Shown: positions 34,110-42,786, counted from the first letter of the stretch. The stretch is 64,000 bases of DNA from Actinophytocola sp044466355 (GCF_044466355.1 NZ_JBITMQ010000008.1:124001-188000); one strand, 5' to 3'. A program made the numbers and translations. Notes: generated by a model not told the origin, from the sequence alone.

Positions 34110-35149
34110 ATGTCGACATCGCGGCGCTGCGTGCGATCGAGCGTGACAAGGACATCCCCTTCGACACGGTGATCGAGGCGATCGAGACGGCGCTGCTCAC
34201 CGCTTACAAGCACACCGAGGGCCACCAGCCCCACGCCCGCATCGACATCGACCGGCGCACCGGCATCGTCCGCGTGATCGCGTTCGAGGTGGGGCAGGAC
34301 GGCGAGCCCGCCAACGAGTGGGACGACACGCCGGAGGGCTTCGGCCGGATCGCCGCCACCACCGCGCGCCAGGTCATCCTGCAGCGGCTGCGGGACGCCG
34401 AGAACGAGAAGACCTTCGGCGAGTTCTCCGCCAAGGAGGGCGAGATCGTCGCCGGTGTCGTGCAGCGCGACGCGCGCGCCAACTCCCGCGGCATGGTCGT
34501 GGTCCAGGTCGGCGACACCGAGGGCGTGCTGCCCGCCGTCGAGCAGGTGCCCGGTGAGCGCTACGAGCACGGCACGCGCATCAAGTGCTACGTGCTCGGG
34601 GTGAGCCGGGGAACACGCGGACCCCAGATCACGTTGTCACGATCGCACCCGAACCTGGTGCGGCGGCTGTTCGCGCTCGAGGTGCCGGAGATCGCCGACG
34701 GGACCGTCGAGATCCCGGCGGTCGCGCGCGAGGCGGGCCACCGCTCCAAGATCGCGGTCCGGTCCACGGTCCCCGGCGTCAACGCCAAGGGCGCGTGCAT
34801 CGGCCCGATGGGGGCGCGGGTGCGCAACGTGATGAGCGAACTGCTCGGGGAGAAGATCGACATCATCGACCACTCGGACGACCCGGCCACCTTCGTCGGC
34901 AACGCGCTCTCGCCGGCCAAGGTGATCTCCGTCCGCGTGATCGACGAACGGGCGAAGACCGCTCGAGTCGTCGTGCCGGACTTCCAGCTGTCGCTGGCGA
35001 TCGGCAAGGAGGGCCAGAACGCCCGCCTGGCCGCGCGCCTGACCGGCTGGCGCATCGACATCCGCAGCGACGCGGCACCCGCTGACCCGGACGAGGCCCC
35101 CGCGAAGGACGTGGGGCAGGTCGCACCGGCATCGGGTTCGGCTGACTGA
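34106..35149 (+). CDS. nusA: Transcription termination/antitermination factor NusA
   Basis: This 347-residue protein has an N-terminal RNA-polymerase-binding domain (1-125), S1 (about 130-200), KH1 and KH2 ('GACIGPMGARVRNVMSEL', then 'LAIGKEGQNARLAARLTGWRIDI'). It lacks the C-terminal acidic repeats of E. coli NusA, as is usual in actinobacteria. GTG 34106 overlaps the rimP stop and follows GAGGAGGGG. Confidence 0.95.
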   Translation: MNVDIAALRAIERDKDIPFDTVIEAIETALLTAYKHTEGHQPHARIDIDRRTGIVRVIAFEVGQDGEPANEWDDTPEGFGRIAATTARQVILQRLRDAENEKTFGEFSAKEGEIVAGVVQRDARANSRGMVVVQVGDTEGVLPAVEQVPGERYEHGTRIKCYVLGVSRGTRGPQITLSRSHPNLVRRLFALEVPEIADGTVEIPAVAREAGHRSKIAVRSTVPGVNAKGACIGPMGARVRNVMSELLGEKIDIIDHSDDPATFVGNALSPAKVISVRVIDERAKTARVVVPDFQLSLAIGKEGQNARLAARLTGWRIDIRSDAAPADPDEAPAKDVGQVAPASGSAD

Positions 35150-35160
35150 CACGGACGGGA

Positions 35161-35171
35161 TAGACTCATCA
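35161..35171 (+). promoter_or_regulatory. -10 box for a leaderless ylxR transcript
   Basis: TAGACT (35161-35166) lies five bases before GTG 35172, just after the nusA stop. This would start transcription at or next to the ylxR start codon and give ylxR-infB a promoter separate from rimP-nusA. Confidence 0.5.
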
Positions 35172-35537
35172 GTGGTTCATCGATCTGGACCGGCGACCAC
35201 GCACGCGTCCGCACCGGCCACTGGCCCGGTGCGTACCTGCGTCGGCTGCCGGACCAGGGCGTTGGCCGGTGAGTTGCTCCGGATCGTGATTTCGGATGGG
35301 GAACTCGCCCTCGATCTGCGAAGATCACTTCCGGGTCGCGGGGCGTGGGTACATCCCGATCTCGGTTGCCTGGGCAAAGCCGAGCGGCGGCGTGCGTTCG
35401 CGAGAGCGTTGCGCGTCACCCAACCGCTCGACACCGGTCGCCTCCGGGGCCAGCTGGAGGCGCAGGTTCACCGCACGACCGGCACGGGACATTCCCGGAC
35501 CGGGCTGGACGAACGAAAGCAGGTCGACCCGTCATGA
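35172..35537 (+). CDS. ylxR: YlxR family RNA-binding protein (DUF448)
   Basis: This 121-residue protein contains the YlxR signature 'VRTCVGCRTRALAGELLRIV' and 'GRGAWVHPDLGCLGKAERRRAFARAL'. It is a conserved small basic protein between nusA and infB, thought to bind RNA and, in some Firmicutes, to affect RNase P or nucleoid functions. GTG 35172 is used because a -10 box lies just before it; GTG 35229 (at VRTCVG) is the alternative. Confidence 0.9.
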   Translation: MVHRSGPATTHASAPATGPVRTCVGCRTRALAGELLRIVISDGELALDLRRSLPGRGAWVHPDLGCLGKAERRRAFARALRVTQPLDTGRLRGQLEAQVHRTTGTGHSRTGLDERKQVDPS

Positions 35538-35628
35538 GTCAGCCGTGAAGCTGAAGCCATGAACGCCAGACGATAGGACGAGGTCGCGCGGGTCTAGTGC
35601 CGCCGGCCTCACTCGGACGAGGAGAGCA

Positions 35629-38568
35629 GTGGCAGGCAAGGCCCGAGTACACGAGCTCGCGAAGGAGCTCGGTGTTACCAGCAAGGACGTTCTCGCGAAG
35701 CTCAAGGAGCTGGGCGAGTTCGTGAAATCCGCGTCCTCCACCGTGGAGGCCCCGGTCGCCCGCAGGTTGCGGGACGCGTACCCCAAGGCAGGCGGGTCGG
35801 CGAAGTCCGAGCCCGCTCGTAAGTCATCCACCCCAACCCCAGCGCAGCCCAAGCCGGCGCCGAGGCCGAGCAAGCCGGAGGTCACCGAACCGGTGGCACA
35901 GACCGTTGTCCCGAAGCCGGCGGCCAAGCCCGGTCCGGCTGCGCCCAAGCCGCCCGCGCCCGCGCCGGCCGCGGCGAAGGCACCGACCGAGGCGCCTCGC
36001 CCGGCGCCCAAGCCCGGCCCGAAGCCGGCGCCCGCGCAGCAGCAGCCCGCTGCCGCCCAGAACAACCAACCCGGCGGCAACCAGGGCGGCCAGGTCGTGC
36101 CGCCCAAGCCGCAGTCGCCCAAGCCCGGCCCGCGTGCGCCGCGGGTGGGCAACAACCCGTTCGGTGTCGGCGCGGGTGCGCCGCCCGCACGGCCGACGCC
36201 CGGCCCGCGGCCGGGTGGGCAGGGCGCCCCTGGTGGCGACCGTGCCGCGCGACCCGGTGAGAACCGGCCCGCGTCCGGACCGCGTCCCGGTGGGGGCGGC
36301 GGTGGCGGTGGCACCCAGTCCGGTCCTCGGCCCTCGCCCGGCTCGATGCCGCCTCGGCCGAACCCGGGCATGATGCCGCCTCGGCCTGCCCGTCCGGCCG
36401 GTGGTGGCCGTGGCGGTCCCGGTGGCGGCGCCCGCGGTGGCCCCGGTGGCGGCGCGCGTGGCGGTCCCGGTGGCGGCCCGCGCGGCGGTGGCGGTGGCGG
36501 CGGCTTCCGTCCCGGTGGTGGCGGCGGTGGCGGCGGCTACCGCGGCGGTCCCGGTGGCGGCGGTGGCGGTGCCCCGGCCGGTGGCGGTGGTGGTTTCCGC
36601 GGTGGCGGCGGTGGCCGTCCCGGCTCCGGTGGCGGTCGCGGTGGCGCGGCGGGTGCGTTCGGTCGGCCCGGTGGGCCGTCCCGGCGTGGCCGCAAGTCGA
36701 AGCGGCAGAAGCGCCAGGAGTACATGGAGAACATGCAGGCGCCCAGCGTCGGCGGTGTTCGCCTGCCCAAGGGCAACGGCGAGTCGATCCGCCTGCCGCG
36801 TGGCGCCTCGCTGACCGACTTCGCCGAGAAGATCAACGCCAACCCGGCGTCGCTGGTGCAGGTGCTGTTCCACCTCGGTGAGATGGTCACCGCGACGCAG
36901 TCGGTCTCCGACGACGTGCTCGAGCTGCTCGGCACCGAGATGAACTACAAGGTGCAGGTCGTCTCCCCGGAGGAGGAGGACCGCGAGCTGCTCGACTCCT
37001 TCGACATCTCCTACGGCGAGAACGCCGGTGGCGAGGAGGAGCTGCAGGCGCGGCCGCCGGTCGTGACCGTCATGGGTCACGTCGACCACGGTAAGACGCG
37101 ACTTCTGGACACGATCCGGAAGACGACGGTGCACGAGGGCGAGGCCGGCGGCATCACCCAGCACATCGGCGCCTACCAGGTCGCGGTCAACGTCGACGGC
37201 AACGACCGCCTGATCACCTTCATCGACACCCCGGGTCACGAGGCGTTCACCGCCATGCGTGCCCGTGGTGCGAACTCCACGGACATCGCGATCATCGTGG
37301 TCGCCGCCGACGACGGCGTCATGCCGCAGACGGTGGAGGCCATCAACCACGCGCAGGCCGCTGACCTGCCGATCGTGGTTGCGGTGAACAAGATCGACAA
37401 GGAGGGCGCGAACCCGCAGAAGGTGCGCCAGCAGCTCACCGAGTACGGGCTCGTGGCCGAGGAGTACGGCGGCGACACCATGTTCGTCGACATCTCCGCG
37501 CGCCAGAACATCAACATCGACGGGCTGCTCGAGGCGGTCGTGCTCACCGCGGACGCGGCGCTCGACCTGCGGGCCAACCCGGACATGGAGGCGCAGGGCG
37601 TCGCCATCGAGGCGCACCTGGACCGCGGTCGCGGCCCGGTCGCCACGGTGCTGGTCCAGCGCGGCACGCTGCGGGTCGGCGACTCGATCGTCGCGGGCGA
37701 CGCGTACGGCCGCGTGCGGCGGATGGTCGACGAGTTCAACGAGGACGTCACCGAGGCGACGCCGTCGCGGCCCGTCCAGGTCATCGGCTTCACGTCGGTG
37801 CCGGGCGCCGGTGACACCTTCCTGGTGGTCGAGGAGGACCGCACCGCACGGCAGATCGCCGAGCGGCGGGCGGCCAGGCTGCGGAACGCGGCCAACGCCC
37901 AGCGCCGCAAGCGGATCAGCCTCGAGGACCTGGACTCCGCGCTGAAGGAGACCAGCCAGCTCAACCTGATCATCAAGGGCGACAACTCGGGTACCGTCGA
38001 GGCACTCGAGGACGCGCTCACGAAGATCGACGTGGGCGACGAGGTCGAGCTGCGGGTCATCGACCGCGGTGTCGGTGGCATCACCAAGGCCAACGTGGAC
38101 CTGGCGATCGCGTCCGACGCGATCATCCTCGGGTTCAACGTCCGTGCCGAGGGCAAGGTCACCGAGCAGGCCAACCGCGAGGGCATCGACGTCCGGTACT
38201 ACTCGGTCATCTACCAGGCGATCGACGAGATCGAGCAGGCCCTGAAGGGCATGCTCAAGCCGGTCTACGAAGAGGTCGAGCTCGGTCGCGCCGAGGTGCG
38301 CGAGGTGTTCAAGTCCTCGAAGGTCGGCACGATCGCGGGTTGCATGGTGCTGTCCGGCGAGATCCGGCGCAACGCGAAGGCCAGGCTCATCCGGGACGGC
38401 GTCGTCGTCCAGGAAGGGCTGCCGGTCAGCTCGCTGCGGCGGTTCAAGGACGACGCCGTCGAGGTCCGCGAGGGCTTCGAGTGCGGTCTGACGCTCGGCT
38501 CGTACGGCGACCTCAAGGTCGACGACATCATCGAGACCTACGAGCTGCGCGAGAAGCCGCGCGACTGA
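35629..38568 (+). CDS. infB: Translation initiation factor IF-2
   Basis: This 979-residue GTPase delivers initiator tRNA to the 30S subunit. Residues 1-50 form the IF2N helical module ('RVHELAKELGVTSKDVLAKLKELGEFVKSASS'), 60-215 are Pro/Ala/Lys-rich, and about 215-345 are a striking Gly/Arg low-complexity tract. A second IF2N (about 385-440) and the GTP domain follow, with 'VMGHVDHGKT' near residue 480, 'DTPGHEAF' and 'NKID'. Domains II-IV end at 979. GTG 35629 follows GAGGAGAGCA. The Gly-rich tract is typical of actinobacterial IF-2 but long here. Confidence 0.97.
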   Translation: MAGKARVHELAKELGVTSKDVLAKLKELGEFVKSASSTVEAPVARRLRDAYPKAGGSAKSEPARKSSTPTPAQPKPAPRPSKPEVTEPVAQTVVPKPAAKPGPAAPKPPAPAPAAAKAPTEAPRPAPKPGPKPAPAQQQPAAAQNNQPGGNQGGQVVPPKPQSPKPGPRAPRVGNNPFGVGAGAPPARPTPGPRPGGQGAPGGDRAARPGENRPASGPRPGGGGGGGGTQSGPRPSPGSMPPRPNPGMMPPRPARPAGGGRGGPGGGARGGPGGGARGGPGGGPRGGGGGGGFRPGGGGGGGGYRGGPGGGGGGAPAGGGGGFRGGGGGRPGSGGGRGGAAGAFGRPGGPSRRGRKSKRQKRQEYMENMQAPSVGGVRLPKGNGESIRLPRGASLTDFAEKINANPASLVQVLFHLGEMVTATQSVSDDVLELLGTEMNYKVQVVSPEEEDRELLDSFDISYGENAGGEEELQARPPVVTVMGHVDHGKTRLLDTIRKTTVHEGEAGGITQHIGAYQVAVNVDGNDRLITFIDTPGHEAFTAMRARGANSTDIAIIVVAADDGVMPQTVEAINHAQAADLPIVVAVNKIDKEGANPQKVRQQLTEYGLVAEEYGGDTMFVDISARQNINIDGLLEAVVLTADAALDLRANPDMEAQGVAIEAHLDRGRGPVATVLVQRGTLRVGDSIVAGDAYGRVRRMVDEFNEDVTEATPSRPVQVIGFTSVPGAGDTFLVVEEDRTARQIAERRAARLRNAANAQRRKRISLEDLDSALKETSQLNLIIKGDNSGTVEALEDALTKIDVGDEVELRVIDRGVGGITKANVDLAIASDAIILGFNVRAEGKVTEQANREGIDVRYYSVIYQAIDEIEQALKGMLKPVYEEVELGRAEVREVFKSSKVGTIAGCMVLSGEIRRNAKARLIRDGVVVQEGLPVSSLRRFKDDAVEVREGFECGLTLGSYGDLKVDDIIETYELREKPRD

Positions 38569-38578
38569 GTTGGCTCAT

Positions 38579-38610
38579 CCCGGCGCCGCCCGCTGTGCGG
38601 CGGCGCCGGG
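38579..38610 (+). terminator. Strong hairpin between infB and the DUF503 gene
   Basis: A perfect 12-bp GC-only stem (CCCGGCGCCGCC with GGCGGCGCCGGG) with an 8-base loop starts 11 bases after the infB stop. No T-run follows, so it may terminate, attenuate or stabilise the infB mRNA while allowing read-through to rbfA. Confidence 0.7.
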
Positions 38611-38635
38611 ATCTACTCGCTGTCGAGGATTTCCG

Positions 38636-38929
38636 TTGTATGTGGGGGCTCTCGAGCTGGATGTGCTGCTCGGCGACATCCGCTCGTTGAAGGAGAAGCG
38701 TTCGGCCGTGCGGCCGGTCATCGCGGAGCTGCGCAAGCGGTTCGAGGTGACCGTCGCCGAGGCAGGGCACCTGGACAAGCACCGGCGTTCGCTGATCGGC
38801 GTCGCCGTGGTGGCCGCCGACGCGTCGCACGTGGACGACGTGCTGGACGCGTGCGAGCGGTTGGTCGCGGGACGGCCGGAGCTGGACCTCCTGTCGGCGC
38901 GCCGCCGGTGGCTGGGCCCCGAAGACTGA
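38636..38929 (+). CDS. DUF503 family protein (YlxP-like)
   Basis: This 97-residue protein beginning 'YVGALELDVLLGDIRSLKEKRSAVRPVIAELRKRFEVTVAEAGHLDKHRRSLIGVAVVAAD' is the conserved DUF503/YlxP protein found between infB and rbfA in Firmicutes and many actinobacteria. TTG 38636 is preferred because GAGGA lies six bases upstream and it restores the usual N-terminus; GTG 38642 is the alternative. It probably assists ribosome biogenesis, judging only from context. Confidence 0.88.
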   Translation: MYVGALELDVLLGDIRSLKEKRSAVRPVIAELRKRFEVTVAEAGHLDKHRRSLIGVAVVAADASHVDDVLDACERLVAGRPELDLLSARRRWLGPED

Positions 38930-38951
38930 CTTTCTGTAGAAGGAGACCGCC

Positions 38952-39401
38952 GTGGCTGACGCACCACGCGCCCGCAAGCTCGCCAAGCGGATCGCGCAGA
39001 TCGTCGCGTCCGCGCTGGAGCACGAGGTGAAGGACCCGCGGCTCGCCCGCGTGACGATCACGGACACCAAGGTGACCGCAGACCTGCACGACGCGACCGT
39101 GTACTACACCGTGCTCGGCGACAAGCTGGACGCGGCGCCGGACATGGCCGGTGCGGCCGCCGCGCTGGAGTCCGCGAAGGGTGTGCTGCGGTCGATGGTC
39201 GGCGCCGGGACCGGTGTCCGGTTCACGCCGACGCTCACGTTCGTCGCCGACACCGTGCCCGAGGACGCCAAGCACATCGACGACCTGCTGGCCCGTGCGG
39301 CCGCCGCGGACGCTGAAGTGGCGCGGCTCGCCAACGGCGCGAAACCGGCCGGCGACCCCGACCCGTACCGCGTGCCGCGCGAGGACGACGACGAGGACTG
39401 A
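38952..39401 (+). CDS. rbfA: 30S ribosome-binding factor A
   Basis: This 149-residue KH-fold protein helps mature 16S rRNA 5' ends. It carries 'RARKLAKRIAQIVASALEHEVKDPRLARVTITDTKVTADLHDATVYYTVLGD' and 'GVRFTPTLTFVADTVPEDAKHIDDLL'. The tail is acidic. GTG 38952 follows AGAAGGAGA. It ends the rimP-rbfA cluster. Confidence 0.95.
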   Translation: MADAPRARKLAKRIAQIVASALEHEVKDPRLARVTITDTKVTADLHDATVYYTVLGDKLDAAPDMAGAAAALESAKGVLRSMVGAGTGVRFTPTLTFVADTVPEDAKHIDDLLARAAAADAEVARLANGAKPAGDPDPYRVPREDDDED

Positions 39402-39426
39402 TCTTGTCGGCGTTAAGATCGCCTGC

Positions 39427-39957
39427 ATGCCGTACCACCACGGGGACCTGCGGCGCGCCGTCCTGACCGCCGCGGTCGACGCGATCACGGCCGGCGGGTC
39501 GGCCAACGTGAGCCTGCGTGACCTCGCCCGCCGGGCCGGCGTGTCCCACGCGGCGCCGGTGCACCATTTCGGTGACAAGGCGGGTGTGCTGACCGCGCTC
39601 GCCGAGGAGGGCTTCGACCTCCTGGCCGAGGGGCTGGCGGCGGCGGGTGACGACTTCGTGGAGATGGGGGTCGCGTACGTCCGGTTCGCGGTGACGCACC
39701 CGGCGCACTTCGAGGTGATGTTCCGCCCGGACACCCATCACCGCGACGATCCGGCACTGTCGGCCGCGCGGTCCCGGGCGGGCGCGATCCTGGCCCGCGG
39801 CGCCCGCGACAAGCCGAGCGACTACGCGGAGGTCGCGGCCTGGTCCCTGATGCACGGCTTCGCGACGCTCTGGCTGACCGGCGCGCTACCCGCGAGCCTC
39901 GGCGACGACCTGACGGCCGCGGCCCGCGGCGTGGCGAAAACGCTCTTCCTCGACTGA
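39427..39957 (+). CDS. TetR family transcriptional regulator
   Basis: This 176-residue protein has 'YHHGDLRRAVLTAAVDAI', then the helix-turn-helix 'VSLRDLARRAGVSHAAPVHHFGDKAGVL', and a short C-terminal ligand domain of the TetR_C_33-like kind. ATG 39427 is seven bases after TAAGAT (39414-39419), a good leaderless -10. It sits between rbfA and a MerR operon; the target is unknown. Confidence 0.9.
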   Translation: MPYHHGDLRRAVLTAAVDAITAGGSANVSLRDLARRAGVSHAAPVHHFGDKAGVLTALAEEGFDLLAEGLAAAGDDFVEMGVAYVRFAVTHPAHFEVMFRPDTHHRDDPALSAARSRAGAILARGARDKPSDYAEVAAWSLMHGFATLWLTGALPASLGDDLTAAARGVAKTLFLD

Positions 39958-39962
39958 AAGGC

Positions 39963-39994
39963 TTGCACCCGGTACCCGGGTACAGGCTTACCGT
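39963..39994 (+). promoter_or_regulatory. MerR-type long-spacer promoter
   Basis: TTGCAC (39963-39968) and TACCGT (39989-39994) are 20 bases apart. A perfect 12-bp palindrome, GTACCCGGGTAC (39972-39983), is centred in the spacer. Over-long spacers with a central dyad are the mark of promoters twisted open by MerR-family regulators. The ATG at 40001 is six bases past the -10. Confidence 0.75.
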
Positions 39995-40000
39995 GAGGTC

Positions 40001-40315
40001 ATGGAGTTGGCATGGGCGCCGTCCGCGTGCACGTTGCCGACGGCGGAGCAGCCGTTGCGGGAGGCCGAGTTCACGGCGCTGTTCGCGTCCGCTGCGGGGG
40101 TGACGCGGCCATCGCCCGGTGAGCTGCGGATCGCGTTCCCCGCGTCCGAGGAACTGGCGGGCACCGCGGCAAGCCTCGCGGCCAGGGAAACGCGGTGCTG
40201 TTCGTTCTTCACGTTCACCCTGATCGTGGCGGCGGGCGAGTTCACCCTCGTGGTGTCGGTGGGGGAGCAGCACACCGAGGTGCTGGACGCGCTCGCGGCG
40301 CGGGTGCCGTCATGA
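40001..40315 (+). CDS. Small vicinal-cysteine protein in a MerR operon
   Basis: This 104-residue protein has the centre 'LAARETRCCSFFTFTLIVAAGEFTLVVSVGEQH', with vicinal cysteines Cys66-Cys67. I know this CC-phenylalanine pattern from small actinobacterial proteins encoded next to MerR regulators; no function is established to my knowledge. Vicinal cysteines could bind a soft metal or metalloid. It is first in an operon behind a long-spacer promoter, and its stop overlaps the MerR start (ATGA). Confidence 0.7.
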   Translation: MELAWAPSACTLPTAEQPLREAEFTALFASAAGVTRPSPGELRIAFPASEELAGTAASLAARETRCCSFFTFTLIVAAGEFTLVVSVGEQHTEVLDALAARVPS

Positions 40316-40713
40316 CCGGGTTGCGCAGCGGGGAGGTCGCGCGCGCGGCCGGCGTGAACCCGCAGACCCTCCGGTACTACGAACGCCGCGGGCTGCTGGC
40401 CGCACCGGCGCGAACGCTGGGTGGGCACCGGGTGTACCAACCGGCGGCGGTGACCGTGCTGCGCGTGATCAAAGCCGCGCAGCGGCTGGGTTTCACGCTC
40501 GACGAGGTGGCGGAGCTGCTGGGCGTCCAGGCGGGTCTGGCGGAGCGTGCGACGTCGAAGCTCACCGAGGTGGAGGCGCGGATCGCCGACCTGACCGTCG
40601 TCCGCGACACCCTGCGGGCCGCGCTCGAGGCGGGGTGCGACGACCTCGTCGCGTGCGCGGAACAGCCGGAGTGCCCGGTGCCGTTCGGCGACGGGGCTCG
40701 ATCCCGTCACTGA
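40312..40713 (+). CDS. MerR family transcriptional regulator
   Basis: This 133-residue protein has a winged-helix N-domain ('GEVARAAGVNPQTLRYYERRGLL', then 'GHRVYQPAAVTVLRVIKAAQRLGFTLDEVAELL'), a dimerisation helix and a C-terminal loop with Cys109, Cys115 and Cys121 in 'ACAEQPECPVPF'. That resembles the metal-binding loop of MerR/ZntR-like sensors, but a cysteine matching MerR Cys82 is missing. It is coupled to the upstream cysteine protein and likely controls the shared long-spacer promoter. A soft metal or thiol-reactive ligand is the best guess. Confidence 0.88.
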   Translation: MTGLRSGEVARAAGVNPQTLRYYERRGLLAAPARTLGGHRVYQPAAVTVLRVIKAAQRLGFTLDEVAELLGVQAGLAERATSKLTEVEARIADLTVVRDTLRAALEAGCDDLVACAEQPECPVPFGDGARSRH

Positions 40714-40956
40714 ACGCGACGTCGTGAGCAACGATGCGGCCGCGAGCCGGCCGTTCTCCGCGATTTCCCCGGATTCTGGCACCACGGCGCGGCTATCCTC
40801 GTCACACCGCGGTGGACGTGTCCACTACGGAATCCGAGGTGCTGTGCCGTCCCGGGGGCGACGGCACCACAACGAAGGCGGGTTGTGCCCTGTGGTTGCA
40901 GTGTTTCGGCATACAGCGATGCCCACGACGGCGCTGCGCGGACCGCGCCGCGAGCC
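40714..40956 (+). promoter_or_regulatory. Leader region of the lipoprotein gene
   Basis: TATCCT (40794-40799) could be a -10. GTGGAC-GT-GTCCAC (40812-40825) is a 14-bp dyad just past the expected start, and GTGCCGTC pairs with GACGGCAC (40844-40851 with 40860-40867) as a hairpin in the leader. No gene is convincing here. Confidence 0.4.
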
Positions 40957-41400
40957 ATGAAGCGCTTGTTGCCCGCGGTGCTCTCCGCCGGGATCGTGCT
41001 CGCCGGGTGCGGTAGCGGCGGCGAGGTCGACCAGGTGACGGAGTCCGAGGCCTACGAACGGGTCGAGAGCTACATCCAGCGTGCCGCCGCCGCGCTGCCC
41101 GAGGCGCGACTCGAGGCCGCTGCCGCACCCGTTTCCGGACCGTGCCGCGGCGAGCCCGCCGGACGCGCGATCGTCCGCACCACGTACCGGGTGCGCGGCC
41201 TGACCGACGCCGACCGCCCCTTCGACGCGATGGTGCGCTGGTGGAAGACCCACGACTTCGAGGTGCTGGACGATCTGCGCCCCGAGCGCCACTACGTGTG
41301 GGTCGAGAGCCCGGCCGACGGCTTCCGGATGTCGTTGCGGGACAACGAGAAGGACGGCCTACTGCTCGATGCCGAGTCCCCCTGTGTCGCCACCCAGTAG
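40957..41400 (+). CDS. Uncharacterised lipoprotein
   Basis: This 147-residue protein has a signal peptide ending in lipobox LAGC (Cys18). The mature part is a compact alpha/beta domain with two further cysteines (in 'SGPCRGEPAG' and 'AESPCVATQ') that could form a disulfide. No family is recognised. ATG 40957 is chosen because the lipoprotein signal begins there; the frame stays open back to GTG 40885, without a ribosome site. Its end abuts a marR relic on the other strand. Confidence 0.75.
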   Translation: MKRLLPAVLSAGIVLAGCGSGGEVDQVTESEAYERVESYIQRAAAALPEARLEAAAAPVSGPCRGEPAGRAIVRTTYRVRGLTDADRPFDAMVRWWKTHDFEVLDDLRPERHYVWVESPADGFRMSLRDNEKDGLLLDAESPCVATQ

Positions 41401-41600
41401 CAGGTCGGACAGCTGATCGCGTTCGGCGTCGGTGAGCCTGCCGCGCCTCCACGCGCCGCGGTGCGGCCGGTGGCGGTCAATGTCATGAGCCGGGCGCGGC
41501 GATCGGCGGGGTTGTCGGTGAACATGCCGTCCGTGGTCAGGCTGTCGGTGGTCTGTCGCACGGACTGCCTGGTCAGGCCCTGGACGCGTGTGCTCCCGGA
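41400..41600 (-). pseudogene. Decayed MarR-type regulator
   Basis: On the minus strand one frame reads 'RVQGLTRQSVRQTTDSLTTDG', then 'FTDNPADRRARLMTLTATGRTA', which is the recognition helix and wing of a MarR regulator. A second frame continues 'GRLTDAERDQLSDLL', the usual C-terminal helix. A frameshift separates the two parts and no intact N-terminal dimer region is present. It lies between the lipoprotein and nrnA. Confidence 0.6.
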
Positions 41601-41678
41601 GGTCGTCGACTTCCTGGTCGAGCGAGTGCCCTGACTTTCCACTGGACGCCACCCGCGTGGTTGCGTGAGGCTGTCCGA

Positions 41679-42665
41679 GTGCTGACCGCCGATCTTCGTG
41701 CCGCCGCGGAGTTGCTCCGGGACGCGGCCGACGTGACCCTGCTCGGACATGTCAACCCGGACGCGGACGCGCTCGGCAGTGCCCTCGCGCTGGCGCTCGC
41801 CCTGCGGAAGCGGGGCGCGGCCGTGCGGGTCTCGTTCGGTCCGCCCGCCGAGGTGCCGGAGTCGCTGCGCGGGCTCGACACGGCCGGGCTGGTGGTGCCC
41901 GCGGCCGAGGTGCCCGCCGCGCCCGCGCTGCTCGTCGCACTCGACACCGGCAGCGCGGCCCGGCTCGGCTGGCTCGAGGACCGGGTCGGCACGAGCGGAC
42001 GCGTGCTGGTCGTCGACCACCACGCTTCCAACACCCGGTACGGCACGCTCCACGTCGTCGACGAGACCGCGGAGGCGACGGCCGTGCTCGTGCTCGCGTT
42101 GATCGACGAACTGGACATCCCGCTCGATCCGGACATCGCGCGGTGTCTGTACGCCGGACTCGTGACCGACACCAGCTCGTTCCGCCGTGCCACCGCCGAG
42201 ACCCACCGGATGGCGGCCCGGCTGGTCGAGGCCGGTGCCGACCCGTCGGCCATCGCGCGGGAGCTGATGGACGGGCACCCGTTCTCGTGGCTGCCGATGC
42301 TGGCGCGCGTGCTCGACCGGGCCGAGCTGGAACCCGAGGCGGCGGGCGGGCACGGGCTCGTGCACACCGCCGTGACCCTGGCCGACATGGCGGGAGTGCG
42401 GCTCGAGGAGGTCGAGGCCGTCGTGGACATCCTGCGCACGACGACGGAGGCCGAGGTCGCGCTCGTCATCAAGGAGATGGCGCCCGGTGAGTGGTCGGGG
42501 TCGCTGCGGGCGAAAAGCGCGGTCGACGTGCGGGTCGTCGCCGTCGGGATGGGTGGCGGCGGCCACCGGCTCGCGGCCGGGTTCACGACGACCGGCACGG
42601 CGGCGGACGTCGTGGCGCGGGTGCGGGAGATGTTGCGCCGACCGGTGCCCCTCGTAACCACTTGA
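41679..42665 (+). CDS. nrnA: Bifunctional oligoribonuclease/PAP phosphatase (DHH-DHHA1)
   Basis: This 328-residue protein degrades nanoRNAs, and in mycobacteria also pAp and cyclic-dinucleotide products. The DHH domain has 'LLGHVNPDADALGSALALAL', 'LVALDTGSAARLG' and 'VLVVDHHASNTRYG'. The DHHA1 domain ends with 'GMGGGGHRLAAGFTTTG'. GTG 41679 has a GAGG eight bases upstream; TTG 41661 in the same frame is the alternative. It is the positional equivalent of M. tuberculosis Rv2837c after rbfA. Confidence 0.92.
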   Translation: MLTADLRAAAELLRDAADVTLLGHVNPDADALGSALALALALRKRGAAVRVSFGPPAEVPESLRGLDTAGLVVPAAEVPAAPALLVALDTGSAARLGWLEDRVGTSGRVLVVDHHASNTRYGTLHVVDETAEATAVLVLALIDELDIPLDPDIARCLYAGLVTDTSSFRRATAETHRMAARLVEAGADPSAIARELMDGHPFSWLPMLARVLDRAELEPEAAGGHGLVHTAVTLADMAGVRLEEVEAVVDILRTTTEAEVALVIKEMAPGEWSGSLRAKSAVDVRVVAVGMGGGGHRLAAGFTTTGTAADVVARVREMLRRPVPLVTT

Positions 42666-42694
42666 AGACGATGGGCGGCGTTCGGGTGAACAAG

Positions 42695-42706
42695 TGGTAT
42701 AAACCA
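42695..42706 (+). promoter_or_regulatory. DasR/dre-like operator
   Basis: TGGTATAAACCA matches the GntR-family dre core TGGTCTAGACCA at 10 of 12 positions, including both TGGT/ACCA arms. The central TATAAA could double as a -10. It lies 80 bases before the first gene of the sugar transporter. Confidence 0.5.
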
Positions 42707-42786
42707 ATCGCCGTTTCGGGTCCCAAGGTCCGGGACGGCGACCCAGCCAGGCGGACCGGACCGGCCAGGCGGAAACGGAGGACATC

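Noticed and set aside
35629..38568. The Gly/Arg-rich tract of IF-2 as a novel domain or repeat expansion artefact
   Set aside because: Long Gly-rich N-terminal tracts are normal for actinobacterial IF-2, and the frame is intact through it.
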